A stretch of DNA of 24,152 nt from an uncultured Eubacteriales bacterium (GTDB lineage: Bacteria; Bacillota; Clostridia; Oscillospirales; Oscillospiraceae). Below are positions 7,822-15,602 of this stretch, in pieces. The notes beneath the pieces are model-generated. The model was not told the DNA's origin. It ran no database searches and saw nothing but the letters and a program-made list of their open reading frames with translations. The stretch covers positions 1-24,152 of the forward strand of contig URPI01000014.1 in the NCBI GenBank assembly GCA_900549705.1. Reading direction: 5' to 3'. Position 1 is the stretch's first letter. The number at the start of each line of letters is the position of its first letter. The position numbers were made by a program, and so were the translations under genes.

Positions 7822-8700
7822 ATGGCTAACATTCTCACTTACAATCACTTGCTGATTGCGGAGCTTGCAGTCTTTGCAGCTATTTTGGCGCTGACCCTGC
7901 GCAAGCCGGAGGTCATCACCACCAAAAGCGGCAACACCGTGGAGCGCCCCCGCAGCCGCATGGGCGTTATCTGCATTCTGGTGGTCATTGCGGTCACCTG
8001 GGCACTGCACATGACGGGCTTTCAGTTTTCCGTCATCATCAAAAAAGGCAAAAACATTGTCACCATTCTGGAAAAACTTTTTAACCCCAAGTGGTCCTTC
8101 TTCCCCAAGGTAGTCGGCCCCCTGGTGGACACCATCAAGATGTCCATTCTGGGCACGGTGATTGGCTGTGCTGCCGCTCTACCCATTGCGGTGCTGGCCT
8201 CCAGCAACATTGACCACAATAAATTTGTCGTCAGCCTGCTGCGGGTGCTGCTGGGTCTGATTCGCACCCTGCCCACCCTGGTCATTGCCCTGGTGTGTGC
8301 CTTGATTTTCTCCCTGGGCACCTTCGCCGGTACGGTTTCCATTGCTATTTTCACCTTTGGCATTGTGGCAAAGATGCTGTATGAGAGCATTGAAACCATC
8401 GACATGGGGCCCTTCGAGGCCATGGAAGCTTTGGGTGCCAACAAATTCCAAGCCTTCTGGTCGGCCTGCGTGCCCCAGATTCTGCCGGTATACCTGAGCC
8501 ATTGCCTGTACTGCTTTGAAATGAACGTCCGCGCCTCTGCCATTTTGGGCTATGTGGGTGCCGGCGGTCTGGGCATCACCATCAACGAGCGCATCGGCTG
8601 GCGGGACTACAACGGCCTGGGCATGGTGCTTTTGAGCTTGCTGGTGGTCGTGGTCATTATCGAATTTCTCAGCGAATACCTGCGCAAGAAGTTGAGCTAA
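7822..8700 (+). CDS. phnE: PhnE-like phosphonate ABC transporter permease, subunit 1
   Basis: A 292-residue inner-membrane permease with about six hydrophobic segments, the first at about residues 10-28 and another at about 50-66. The cytoplasmic coupling loop EAMEALGANKFQAFW followed by VPQILP is the EAA-G motif of importer permeases. The last part, ASAILGYVGAGGLG, is characteristic of PhnE. It pairs with the second permease encoded 13 bp downstream to form a heterodimeric channel for the PhnC ATPase. No fusion or truncation is evident. Confidence 0.9.
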   Translation: MANILTYNHLLIAELAVFAAILALTLRKPEVITTKSGNTVERPRSRMGVICILVVIAVTWALHMTGFQFSVIIKKGKNIVTILEKLFNPKWSFFPKVVGPLVDTIKMSILGTVIGCAAALPIAVLASSNIDHNKFVVSLLRVLLGLIRTLPTLVIALVCALIFSLGTFAGTVSIAIFTFGIVAKMLYESIETIDMGPFEAMEALGANKFQAFWSACVPQILPVYLSHCLYCFEMNVRASAILGYVGAGGLGITINERIGWRDYNGLGMVLLSLLVVVVIIEFLSEYLRKKLS

Positions 8701-8713
8701 AGGAGGCTGCGGT

Positions 8714-9565
8714 ATGAAAAAGAAAAACGGTTCAATTTTAGATACCCTTGACCACAAGCTTACCGTGGCCGAGGCCTATGCCCTGCGCCCCCGGAAATGG
8801 CTGGCGTACACTGCCATTGTGTTGATTCTGGCATTCTTAATCGGCTGGTCCGGCTCCGATGTGCATTTCAGCGGCTTGACCTCCACCGGCTCCAGCGTGG
8901 CAAAGGGTGTTGTTTCCGGCATTTTTCACCCGGACACCGCCCTGATGTTCGGCCTATCCGAAACGGATGTGCCCTATCTGCTGCTGCAAACCATTGCCAT
9001 TGCTATTCTGGGCACGCTGTTTGGTGCCATTCTGGCAATCCCTTTTGCCTTTCTGGCCTCCGAGAACATCATGCCCAAGCCCATTGCCTATGCCTTCCGG
9101 GTGGTGATTCTCCTGATTCGGACCATTCCCAGCCTGGTGTGGGCGCTGATGTGGATTCGGGTCACCGGCCCCGGTGCAGCCTGCGGCGTTATCACCCAAA
9201 GCGTGTGCTCCATCGGCATGATTTCCAAGATGTACATCACCGCCATTGAGGACTTGGACACCAAGATTCTGGAAAGCCTGGATGCCATGGGCTGCACCCC
9301 CTTCCAGAAAATCCGCTACGGCGTTATCCCCCAGCTGACCGCCAGCTTCATTTCCACCACCATTTATCGGTTCGACATCAACCTGAAGGATGCCACCACA
9401 TTGGGCATTGTGGGCGCAGGCGGCATCGGCGCTTCCCTGGTGCAGTGCCTCAACAGCCGCCGCTGGGCCATGGTTGGCTCCTTCGTGTGGGGGCTGATGC
9501 TGCTGGTGGTGGTGATTGAGTTCTTCTCCACCAAGGTTCGCACCAAATTGGCACAGGGAAAGTAA
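8714..9565 (+). CDS. phnE: PhnE-like phosphonate ABC transporter permease, subunit 2
   Basis: A 283-residue permease homologous to the preceding one. It has an N-terminal cytoplasmic stretch of about 30 residues, about six membrane spans, an EAA-type loop ESLDAMGCTPFQKI and the family ending DATTLGIVGAGGIG. An ideal AGGAGG site at 8701-8706 sets the start. Two adjacent PhnE genes are a common variant of the family. No C-P lyase, phosphonatase or phosphite dehydrogenase gene follows, so the fate of the imported ligand is not explained by classical phosphonate genes in this window. Confidence 0.9.
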   Translation: MKKKNGSILDTLDHKLTVAEAYALRPRKWLAYTAIVLILAFLIGWSGSDVHFSGLTSTGSSVAKGVVSGIFHPDTALMFGLSETDVPYLLLQTIAIAILGTLFGAILAIPFAFLASENIMPKPIAYAFRVVILLIRTIPSLVWALMWIRVTGPGAACGVITQSVCSIGMISKMYITAIEDLDTKILESLDAMGCTPFQKIRYGVIPQLTASFISTTIYRFDINLKDATTLGIVGAGGIGASLVQCLNSRRWAMVGSFVWGLMLLVVVIEFFSTKVRTKLAQGK

Positions 9566-9628
9566 GCAAGGGGCGAAGCCGCCGCAACAGAGAGGCTCGT
9601 TGAATGGCATTGGCTTCCCGGTCAACCC

Positions 9629-9902
9629 GTAGGGGAGGCTCTTAGCCTCCCGCCAGCGGCGCAGCCGCCTCGGCTCCCTCTCTGAGGGAGCTGTCAGCCC
9701 GAACGGGCTGACTGAGGGAGTGCCCTACAGTTGGCGCTGCAAAACAACAGGCATATGCCATTCAACCTACGACACTCCCTCAGCTTCGCATTCGCTCAGC
9801 AGCTCCCTCAGAGAGGGAGCCAAGAGGCAGTTGCGGGAGCTGGTTCCATTCAACGTTCTGCGTTGTTCCATCCGCAAGCGGGAGGCTACGAGCCTCCCCT
9901 AC
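9629..9902. repeat. Composite inverted repeat (A-B...B'-A') downstream of phnE
   Basis: The 435-bp gap 9566-10000 has no gene. It holds a nested symmetrical structure. Outer units at 9629-9652 and 9879-9902 are inverted copies (23 of 24 bases match). Middle units at 9672-9693 and 9800-9821 are a perfect 22-bp inverted pair that each also fold on themselves (CTCCCTC/GAGGGAG). Inner CTGAGGGAGTG (9712-9722) pairs with CACTCCCTCAG (9773-9783). A self-complementary CAGCCCGAACGGGCTG sits between the left middle and inner units. The central 50 bp contains CATATGCCATTCA, which recurs at 24094-24106. No transposase is present, so this looks like a MITE- or REP-like non-coding element. Confidence 0.8.
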
Positions 9903-10000
9903 AGTGGGCGGGGAAAATGATGGGTACATCCCATGCGATGCACAGCGTCCCTTTCCCATTTCTATCCCAATGCACTTATCCCAGTCCGGAAGGAAACATT

Positions 10001-11512
10001 ATGAAAAAACTGACCATTTATTTTACCAGCGATATGCACGGCTATTTCTCCCCCCTGGACTATGCCACCGGGGAGCGCGCCGATACCGGTACTGCCAACT
10101 GCATCAGCCGCTTTCAAAATGACGGGAATACCCTGATCATTGACGGCGGCGATACATTGCAGGGCAGTCCCTTTACCTATTTTCTCCATAAAAACGGCCT
10201 GGAAAATCCCTGCGTCCCCGCCCAGATGCTCAACTGCGGCGGCTATGATTTTTTCACCCTGGGCAACCATGATTTTAACTACGGGCAGGAATATCTGAAT
10301 CGCTTCCTGGCTTCCACTGATGCCTATTGCCTCTGCGCCAATGTGGAGGGGCTGCGAGGAGTGGAAAAAACCGCCGTGGTCACCATGAAAAACGGCCTGC
10401 GGGTGGGCCTGACCGGCATCGTTACCCATCATGTCAACATCTGGGAGAAGCCGGAAAATCTGGCCGGACTTACCATCACAGACCCTGTCCCGGCGGCAAA
10501 GACTGCCCTGGAAGCGCTGAAGCAGGAGCGGGTGGACATCACCATTTGCATCTACCACGGCGGCTTTGAAAACGACCTGGACACCGGGGTGCTGCTGTCC
10601 GCCTCCGATGAAAACCAGGGCTACCGGATTTGCCGGGAGCTGGGATTTGACGTGCTGCTCACCGGTCATCAGCATATTCCCATTGCCCCCCGCAAGGTGT
10701 TGAACACCTATGTGTGCCAGACTGGCGACAAGGCAAAGCATTTTGCCCGGATGGAGCTGACCCTGGATGGCGGGGAGCTGTCCATGGAGGGCAGCCTGGT
10801 TCCCGCCGGAAGCACCACGAACCCGGAGGCTGCCGCCATTCTGGAGCCGCTGGATGCCCGGGCGGCACAGTGGCTGGATCGCCCGGTGGGGCATCTGGAT
10901 GTGCCGCTTCTGCCGGAGGACCACATCGTTATGGCAGAATTTGGCAGCGGCATTGCCAATTTCTTCAATCAGGTGCAGCTGGCTGCCTCCGGGGCGGACA
11001 TTTCCTGCACCAGCCTTGGAAATGAGGTCAAGGGCTTCCAGCAGGACATCACCGTGCGGGATGTGGTTGCAACCTACATCTACCCCAACACCCTGCAAAC
11101 ACTGGAAGTGAACCGCGCCGTGCTGAAAGCTGCTCTGGAACGCTGCGCCCAGTATTTTGCCCGCCGGGCAGATGGCACGCTGGAAGTAAGTCAGGACTTC
11201 CTGAAGCCCAAGGTAGAACATTACAACTATGATTATTTTGCCGGTATTGATGTGACCATGGACATCCGCAACCCCGTGGGGAGCCGGGTTACCTCCATCC
11301 GCTATCAGGGGGAGGAGCTGTCGGAAGACCGGTGGCTCACCCTGTGCATGAACAATTATCGATCCTCCGGCACCGGCGGCTATGAATGCTTCCGCAGCTG
11401 CGAGCGGGTATCCCAGCAGCAGACGGAAATTTCCGAGCTGATTATGGACTATGTGCTGGAGCGGGGCAGCATTGTGGTGGACAAAACCAAATGGCTCACC
11501 GTGCTGCATTAA
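10001..11512 (+). CDS. Metallophosphatase/5'-nucleotidase family protein (CpdB-like, cytoplasmic)
   Basis: A 503-residue two-domain nucleotidase. The N-terminal calcineurin-like metallophosphatase has the expected metal-binding series: SDMHGYF (D11, H13), DGGDTLQGSP, LGNHDFN, YHGGFEND and TGHQHIP. The C-terminal nucleotidase domain (about 320-503) ends with NYDYFAGIDVTMDI and MNNYRSSGTGGY. The latter resembles CpdB-type 2',3'-cyclic-nucleotide 2'-phosphodiesterase/3'-nucleotidases more than UshA. There is no signal peptide, so unlike many relatives it probably acts inside the cell. The start follows GGAAGGAAA and is the first residue of the phosphatase fold. It is separated by 11 bp from surE, giving a likely operon with surE and an exonuclease. 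Substrate preference is inferred, not shown. Confidence 0.85.
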   Translation: MKKLTIYFTSDMHGYFSPLDYATGERADTGTANCISRFQNDGNTLIIDGGDTLQGSPFTYFLHKNGLENPCVPAQMLNCGGYDFFTLGNHDFNYGQEYLNRFLASTDAYCLCANVEGLRGVEKTAVVTMKNGLRVGLTGIVTHHVNIWEKPENLAGLTITDPVPAAKTALEALKQERVDITICIYHGGFENDLDTGVLLSASDENQGYRICRELGFDVLLTGHQHIPIAPRKVLNTYVCQTGDKAKHFARMELTLDGGELSMEGSLVPAGSTTNPEAAAILEPLDARAAQWLDRPVGHLDVPLLPEDHIVMAEFGSGIANFFNQVQLAASGADISCTSLGNEVKGFQQDITVRDVVATYIYPNTLQTLEVNRAVLKAALERCAQYFARRADGTLEVSQDFLKPKVEHYNYDYFAGIDVTMDIRNPVGSRVTSIRYQGEELSEDRWLTLCMNNYRSSGTGGYECFRSCERVSQQQTEISELIMDYVLERGSIVVDKTKWLTVLH

Positions 11513-11523
11513 AAGGAGACGCT

Positions 11524-12240
11524 ATGAATATTTTAATTACCAACGATGACGGCATCAATGCCCCGGGCATTTCCCTTCTGGCGGAGGCCGCTGCGCAGTT
11601 CGGCAATGTCACTGTGGTGGCACCCGCCAGCCAGTGCAGCGCCATGTCCCACCGCATCACGCTGGATCGTCCCATGGGGCTGAGAAAGCACGAATGGGGC
11701 ATGGATGGCGTGACCGCCTATTCCCTGGACGGCACTCCTGCCGACTGCATCCGGGCAGCGCTGGATGCCATTATGCCCGAAAAGCCGGACGTGGTGCTCT
11801 CCGGCATCAACCATGGCTACAATGTTGGCTATGACATTGCCTACTCCGGCACGGTGGGCGCGGCCATGGAAGCTCTCATGAGCGGCATCCCCGCCATTGC
11901 CCTGTCCCAGAACAACCTGGGCGGCTACGACAATGCAAGGGAATACCTGCCCGGTATTCTGGCAGAGCTGCTGCCCACCCCCTGTGCCCCCAATGAGATT
12001 TGGAATGTAAACATCCCCACCGGCTCCTGCAACGGCATTCTGCGTGACCGCACCGTAGCCGTGGGCGGTTACTACAAGGGGACGCTTTATGTGATGGATG
12101 CCGCAGGTGAAAAGAACGTGCAGTACCCGGACTTGGAGCCCCTGGACTACGCCACCCATCCGGCTTCTGACGACAGTGACCTGCGGGCGGTGGTCAATGG
12201 GTATATTTCCATTGGCAAGGTGCGCTGCATGGTGATGTAA
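11524..12240 (+). CDS. surE: 5'/3'-nucleotidase SurE
   Basis: A 238-residue SurE protein of normal family length. The metal-binding NDDG motif is at residues 7-10. The family signature SGINHGYNVGYDIAYSGTVG lies at about residues 99-118, and PAIALSQ follows. SurE dephosphorylates nucleoside 5'- and 3'-monophosphates, and some members act on short polyphosphate. AAAAGGAGA is well placed before the ATG. It lies between another nucleotidase and an exonuclease with almost no spacing, which supports a role in cytoplasmic nucleotide turnover. Confidence 0.93.
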   Translation: MNILITNDDGINAPGISLLAEAAAQFGNVTVVAPASQCSAMSHRITLDRPMGLRKHEWGMDGVTAYSLDGTPADCIRAALDAIMPEKPDVVLSGINHGYNVGYDIAYSGTVGAAMEALMSGIPAIALSQNNLGGYDNAREYLPGILAELLPTPCAPNEIWNVNIPTGSCNGILRDRTVAVGGYYKGTLYVMDAAGEKNVQYPDLEPLDYATHPASDDSDLRAVVNGYISIGKVRCMVM

Positions 12241-12241
12241 C

Positions 12242-12784
12242 ATGGGTTCCAGATACATTGTCTTTGACACGGAAACTCCCAACAGCCGCAACAACCGCAT
12301 GAGTGCCATTGGCATCTCGGTGGTAGAGGACGGGGTGATTACCCGGGAGTTTGCCACCCTGGTGAACCCGGAAGCCCATTTTGACCCCTTCAACATCCAG
12401 CTCACCGGTATCACACCGGAGGCTGTTGAGGCAGCCCCCACCTTCCCGGCACTGTGGCAGGAGCTTGAACCCCTGTTTGACAGCGGGATGCTGGTTGCCC
12501 ACAACGCCCCCTTTGACATGGGGGTGCTGGCCAAATGTCTGGATGCCTACGGCATCCGCTGGCATCGCTGGACGCGGTATGTGTGCACGGTGCGCTTTGC
12601 CCGGGCGGCGCTGCCTGGAATGCCCAATTACAAGCTGAACACCCTTTGCAGCGAGCTTTCCATTCCCCTTGACCACCACCGGGCGGGGAGCGATGCTCAC
12701 GCTGCCGCCGAGCTGCTGCTCCGATGCCTCCAGGCAGGGGACGTGAGCCAGTGCGTGCGCACCGCCAAAATGGTGCTGGATTGA
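12242..12784 (+). CDS. DEDDh 3'-5' exonuclease (DnaQ/RNase T superfamily)
   Basis: A 180-residue stand-alone exonuclease domain. The DEDDh residues are visible: FDTETP at about 8-13, an Asp in NAPFDMGVL, and the H-x4-D pair in HRAGSDAHAAAELL near the C-terminus. The single-domain size is near that of proofreading epsilon subunits or RNase T/oligoribonuclease relatives. The start lies 1 bp after the surE stop, so translation is coupled. With the two upstream nucleotidases this could form a chain from short oligonucleotides to nucleosides. A DNA role is equally possible from sequence alone. Confidence 0.85.
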   Translation: MGSRYIVFDTETPNSRNNRMSAIGISVVEDGVITREFATLVNPEAHFDPFNIQLTGITPEAVEAAPTFPALWQELEPLFDSGMLVAHNAPFDMGVLAKCLDAYGIRWHRWTRYVCTVRFARAALPGMPNYKLNTLCSELSIPLDHHRAGSDAHAAAELLLRCLQAGDVSQCVRTAKMVLD

Positions 12785-12867
12785 ATGCTTTTACGCTTCG
12801 CAGGGTCGGCTCAAAATCTTTGGGAATGACCCCTTCCCCCGTAATACCGCGGCATCCATTACATCTG

Positions 12868-12898
12868 ATTTTCGGGCATCACTGCCCGAAAATTTTTT
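12868..12898 (+). terminator. Intrinsic terminator after the surE-exonuclease cluster
   Basis: A perfect 11-bp stem, ATTTTCGGGCA (12868-12878) and TGCCCGAAAAT (12883-12893), with a 4-base loop and six T residues. It ends the nucleotidase operon just before the tetR promoter. Confidence 0.9.
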
Positions 12899-12918
12899 GC
12901 ACTTTTTGAAATTTTCTC

Positions 12919-12964
12919 TTGACAAAACGGATGTCGACGCTATAATGAACATTGTTCAGATTGA
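12919..12964 (+). promoter_or_regulatory. tetR promoter with overlapping half-conserved operator
   Basis: TTGACA (12919-12924) and TATAAT (12941-12946) are spaced by 16 bp. The -10 lies inside the 12-base arm CTATAATGAACA (12940-12951), which is identical to the left arm of the palindrome at 13732-13756. The opposite arm is conserved for only six bases (TGTTCA, 12953-12958). This placement predicts weaker self-repression by the TetR protein encoded just downstream. Confidence 0.75.
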
Positions 12965-12973
12965 GGTGATTGA

Positions 12974-13546
12974 ATGAATACCATTGTGACATCCAGAGAA
13001 GAAATCCTGAAAGCCAGCAGAATCCTGATTCAGCAGAATGGCTGGGCTGCTGTGAATATGCGGTCGGTGGCGGCTGCTTGCGGCGTTTCCGTGGGGTCTG
13101 TCTACAATTACTTCGATTCCAAAACTGCGCTGGTCAGCGCCGCGGTGGAAAGCGTCTGGAATGACATTTTTCATCACCCGGAAAACGGCGAAGCCTTTCA
13201 GGATACCCTGAGCTGCATCCGGTGGATGTATCAGCAGATGGAATACGGCTGCCAGCAGTATCCCGGCTTCTTCGCCCATCACTCCCTGGTGTTTATCCAG
13301 CACGGGATGACCGGCGGAAAAGAGAAGATGCACGAAGCATGGCAGCACATTCTAAGCAGCCTGTGCGATGTGCTGAAAAACGACAGCCATGTCAGGGAAG
13401 ATGCCTTTAACCAGCAGTTTACCCCGGAAAAATTTGCAGGCGTTCTGTTTTCTCTCATGCTTTCCGCCCTGGTGCGCCAGGATTTTGACCCCAGCACCGT
13501 GCTGGAAGTCGTGCGCAGAACCCTCTACGAAGGAAACTCTGAATAA
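12974..13546 (+). CDS. TetR/AcrR-family transcriptional regulator
   Basis: A 190-residue TetR-type regulator. The N-terminal DNA-binding domain spans about residues 8-55 with the helix-turn-helix MRSVAAACGVSVGSVYNYF near 31-49. The remainder is a variable ligand-binding and dimer domain of normal size. GAGGTGAT precedes the start. A palindromic motif overlaps its own -10 and a perfect copy precedes the next gene, so it most likely represses both itself and the 7-TM protein gene. The inducer is unknown. Confidence 0.9.
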   Translation: MNTIVTSREEILKASRILIQQNGWAAVNMRSVAAACGVSVGSVYNYFDSKTALVSAAVESVWNDIFHHPENGEAFQDTLSCIRWMYQQMEYGCQQYPGFFAHHSLVFIQHGMTGGKEKMHEAWQHILSSLCDVLKNDSHVREDAFNQQFTPEKFAGVLFSLMLSALVRQDFDPSTVLEVVRRTLYEGNSE

Positions 13547-13695
13547 ATCGTCTGCGGATGAGCGGCGAATCTTTTGCCCCCCATACTGCGGTTTGAAAAA
13601 TGGGAAATACATACAGTATTCCCTCATTTTCCAACCCTTGTCTGGGAAAAAAATCTTTCGCCGTCAGCTCTTGCCGATTGAATCAGAGCTTCCCT

Positions 13696-13726
13696 AAAAA
13701 ACATCCCACTGGTGTGGGAGTTTTTT
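13696..13726. terminator. Terminator after tetR
   Basis: TCCCAC (13704-13709) and GTGGGA (13714-13719) with a TGGT loop form the core. Flanking AAAAAAC and GTTTTTT extend the pairing and provide the T run. It isolates tetR from the next gene. The 13547-13695 stretch otherwise holds only a small imperfect hairpin around GTATTCCC. Confidence 0.8.
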
Positions 13727-13731
13727 ATGGG

Positions 13732-13756
13732 CTATAATGAACACTGTTCATTATAG
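13732..13756. promoter_or_regulatory. Perfect 25-bp palindromic operator, likely TetR site
   Basis: The arms CTATAATGAACA (13732-13743) and TGTTCATTATAG (13745-13756) are exact reverse complements around one central C. A TATAAT lies at 13733-13738, so binding would mask the promoter -10. The left arm recurs exactly at the tetR promoter (12940-12951). The gene at 13837 starts 80 bp downstream. Confidence 0.85.
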
Positions 13757-13836
13757 AATCCTGTATTGATACGAGTCTCTCAGCGGGGCTGGTATCAAGA
13801 TACAATTTCACCATCACTTCAAAGGAGCAAAAAACA

Positions 13837-14505
13837 ATGCAAGCAATTATCGAAACACTTTTTGACCTGGTTTACCTAGTAACCGTGATTACCGTGGGCA
13901 TCCGCATGATTCGGAGCAGCAAGCGTGGCTCTCAGTTCCGCCTCTTTGGCTGGATGGCTGTGGTGCTGGGCGCAGGCGATTCCTTTCATCTGGTTCCCCG
14001 GGCACTGGCACTGTGCACCACCGGCCTGGAAAACTACGTTGTGCCCCTGGGTCTGGGCAAGTGGATTACCTCTGTGACCATGACCGTCTTCTATGTGCTG
14101 CTGTACTATGTCTGGAGAAAGAGATACCAGATCAAGGGGCAGAAGTCCGCTACCCTGGCTGTTTACCTGCTGTCCGCCGCCCGTGTGGTGCTGTGCATGA
14201 TGCCGCAGAACCGTTGGCTGGAAGCGCAGTCCCCCCTGTCCTGGGGCATCTACCGCAATATTCCATTTGCCCTGCTGGGTCTGCTGATTATCGTGCTGTT
14301 CTACCGCAGCGCCAAGGAAAAGAACGACACCGCCTTCCGCTGGATGTGGCTGACCATCGTGCTGAGCTTCGGCTTCTACATTCCCGTGGTGCTGTGGGCT
14401 GATACCATCCCCATGATTGGGATGCTGATGATTCCCAAGACCTGTGCCTACGTCTGGACCATTCTGATTGGCTGCGCTGCCATGAAGAAGGAGCAGAACG
14501 CCTAA
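13837..14505 (+). CDS. Uncharacterised seven-helix integral membrane protein
   Basis: I do not recognise this family. The 222-residue protein is strongly hydrophobic, with about seven predicted spans near residues 3-22, 33-55, 70-92, 104-122, 138-158, 167-187 and 191-215, linked by short basic loops. A distinctive GAGDSFHLVPRALAL segment lies at the second span, where Asp, His and Arg in or near the membrane may be functional. AAAGGAG is placed before the ATG. It follows the perfect palindrome thought to be bound by the neighbouring TetR protein, so it is probably induced by the TetR ligand. An exporter, a receptor or a lipid-modifying enzyme are all possible; nothing in the sequence decides between them. 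Confidence 0.75.
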   Translation: MQAIIETLFDLVYLVTVITVGIRMIRSSKRGSQFRLFGWMAVVLGAGDSFHLVPRALALCTTGLENYVVPLGLGKWITSVTMTVFYVLLYYVWRKRYQIKGQKSATLAVYLLSAARVVLCMMPQNRWLEAQSPLSWGIYRNIPFALLGLLIIVLFYRSAKEKNDTAFRWMWLTIVLSFGFYIPVVLWADTIPMIGMLMIPKTCAYVWTILIGCAAMKKEQNA

Positions 14506-14529
14506 TCAAATCCCATTCCCTTCCAAAAG

Positions 14530-14573
14530 AAAACAGCCATCGCAGCTTGTCAAAACTGCGGTGGCTGTTTTTG
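14530..14573. terminator. Bidirectional terminator between the 7-TM gene and the motor pair
   Basis: AAAACAGCCATCGCAG (14530-14545) pairs with CTGCGGTGGCTGTTTT (14556-14571), with one mismatch or G-T pair and a 10-base loop. The A run on one side and T run on the other serve both converging transcripts. Confidence 0.85.
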
Positions 14574-14576
14574 AAT

Positions 14577-15602
14577 TTAAGACGACGATTCCTCGCCGGG
14601 AATCTTGATGGCCAGGTACTGCTCCAAGGCCTCCAGCACGCTTTCGTCCTTCAGCGTAATGGAAATCTCAATGCGCCGGTTCTGTGCCTGCCCCTCAGGG
14701 GTGTCGTTGGTGGCAACCGGGCGGGTAGAGCCGTAGCCGGCGGCACAGAAATACTGGGCATAGGGATTCAGAATGCTGTTCTGAGTGGTCATCAGGTATT
14801 GCAGCACATTGGTTGCACGGTTGGAGGAAAGGCTGCGGTTATAGCTTTCATCACCGGTGCTGTCGGCGTGGCCGCCAATCACGATGGTGTCCACATACTG
14901 GGCGCTATCGCTGTTGGCAAGGAAGTTGGCAAAGCCAATGGCCAGCTGGTCAAGCACAGCCTTGCTGTTGGCCTTCAGCGCAGGGGAGCCTCGGTCAAAC
15001 AGCACACTCTCGCTGAGCACCAGGCTGCCGGTTTCGCTGACGGAGATGGAACTGTTGGTGCCCAGGACGCTTTCCGCGCTCTCCCGGATTTTCTCCACAA
15101 TATCCACCCGCAGGAAGGCTGCCGCCTGCATCTGACCCCGCACCTCGGTCAGCTCTGCCTGGGTGTCGTCCAGATATTGCTGCTGCTGCGCAATCCACTG
15201 CTTTTGCTGTTCAATGGTTGCTTTCTGACTTTCGATGTCGGTTTGCTGCTGCAAAATCATATTGGCCTGCTCGATGATGCTGGCGTGCTGACTATCCAGC
15301 TGTATCTGCTGATCATCCAAATCCTTGCGGGCGGTTTCCAGATTATCCGATGCCTCCTGTAGCTCGGATTCTTTGTCCTTCACCTGCTGGCTAACCGAGG
15401 CCAGCTTCGTGATGGTATCCCGCAGCTCCTCCTCTTTATGGGACAGGTCATTGTTAGTGATGATGTTCTGAATGTAGGCCAGCAGCATCAGGAAAAACAG
15501 AATCAGCGCCACGGCGGACATCATATCCGTATAGGACGGCCAGAAACCCTGCTCTCCGCTGCTGCCAGACTCCTTGCGGCTGCGCGGGGCGGCTTTTCTC
15601 AT
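14577..15602 (-). CDS. MotB/OmpA-like stator subunit (ZorB-like)
   Basis: A 341-residue protein with a short cytoplasmic N-terminus and a membrane helix at about 27-48. Just before the helix is the motor motif FWPSYTDMM, whose Asp (D26) is the expected ion-carrying residue. A long Gln/Glu-rich coiled coil follows (about 50-165), then a C-terminal OmpA-like peptidoglycan-binding domain (about 200-330) with GGHADSTGDESYNRSLSSNR. This layout is shared by MotB, by ZorB of Zorya defence systems and by other ion-driven motors. The extended coiled coil and the absence of any flagellar gene argue against a flagellar role. The start overlaps the stop of the MotA-like gene by 4 bp (ATGA), so the two are co-translated. 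Confidence 0.85.
   Translation of the reverse strand: MRKAAPRSRKESGSSGEQGFWPSYTDMMSAVALILFFLMLLAYIQNIITNNDLSHKEEELRDTITKLASVSQQVKDKESELQEASDNLETARKDLDDQQIQLDSQHASIIEQANMILQQQTDIESQKATIEQQKQWIAQQQQYLDDTQAELTEVRGQMQAAAFLRVDIVEKIRESAESVLGTNSSISVSETGSLVLSESVLFDRGSPALKANSKAVLDQLAIGFANFLANSDSAQYVDTIVIGGHADSTGDESYNRSLSSNRATNVLQYLMTTQNSILNPYAQYFCAAGYGSTRPVATNDTPEGQAQNRRIEISITLKDESVLEALEQYLAIKIPGEESSS

Noticed and set aside
9629..9902. CRISPR array
   Set aside because: The repeats are inverted and nested rather than direct and evenly spaced, and there are no cas genes.
9731..10000. 90-residue N-terminal extension of the nucleotidase
   Set aside because: It would translate the composite repeat. The phosphatase fold begins at the Met at 10001, which has a GGAAGGAAA site.
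9962..11509. Long antisense frame over the nucleotidase gene
   Set aside because: Shadow of a GC-rich gene; no domain or ribosome site.
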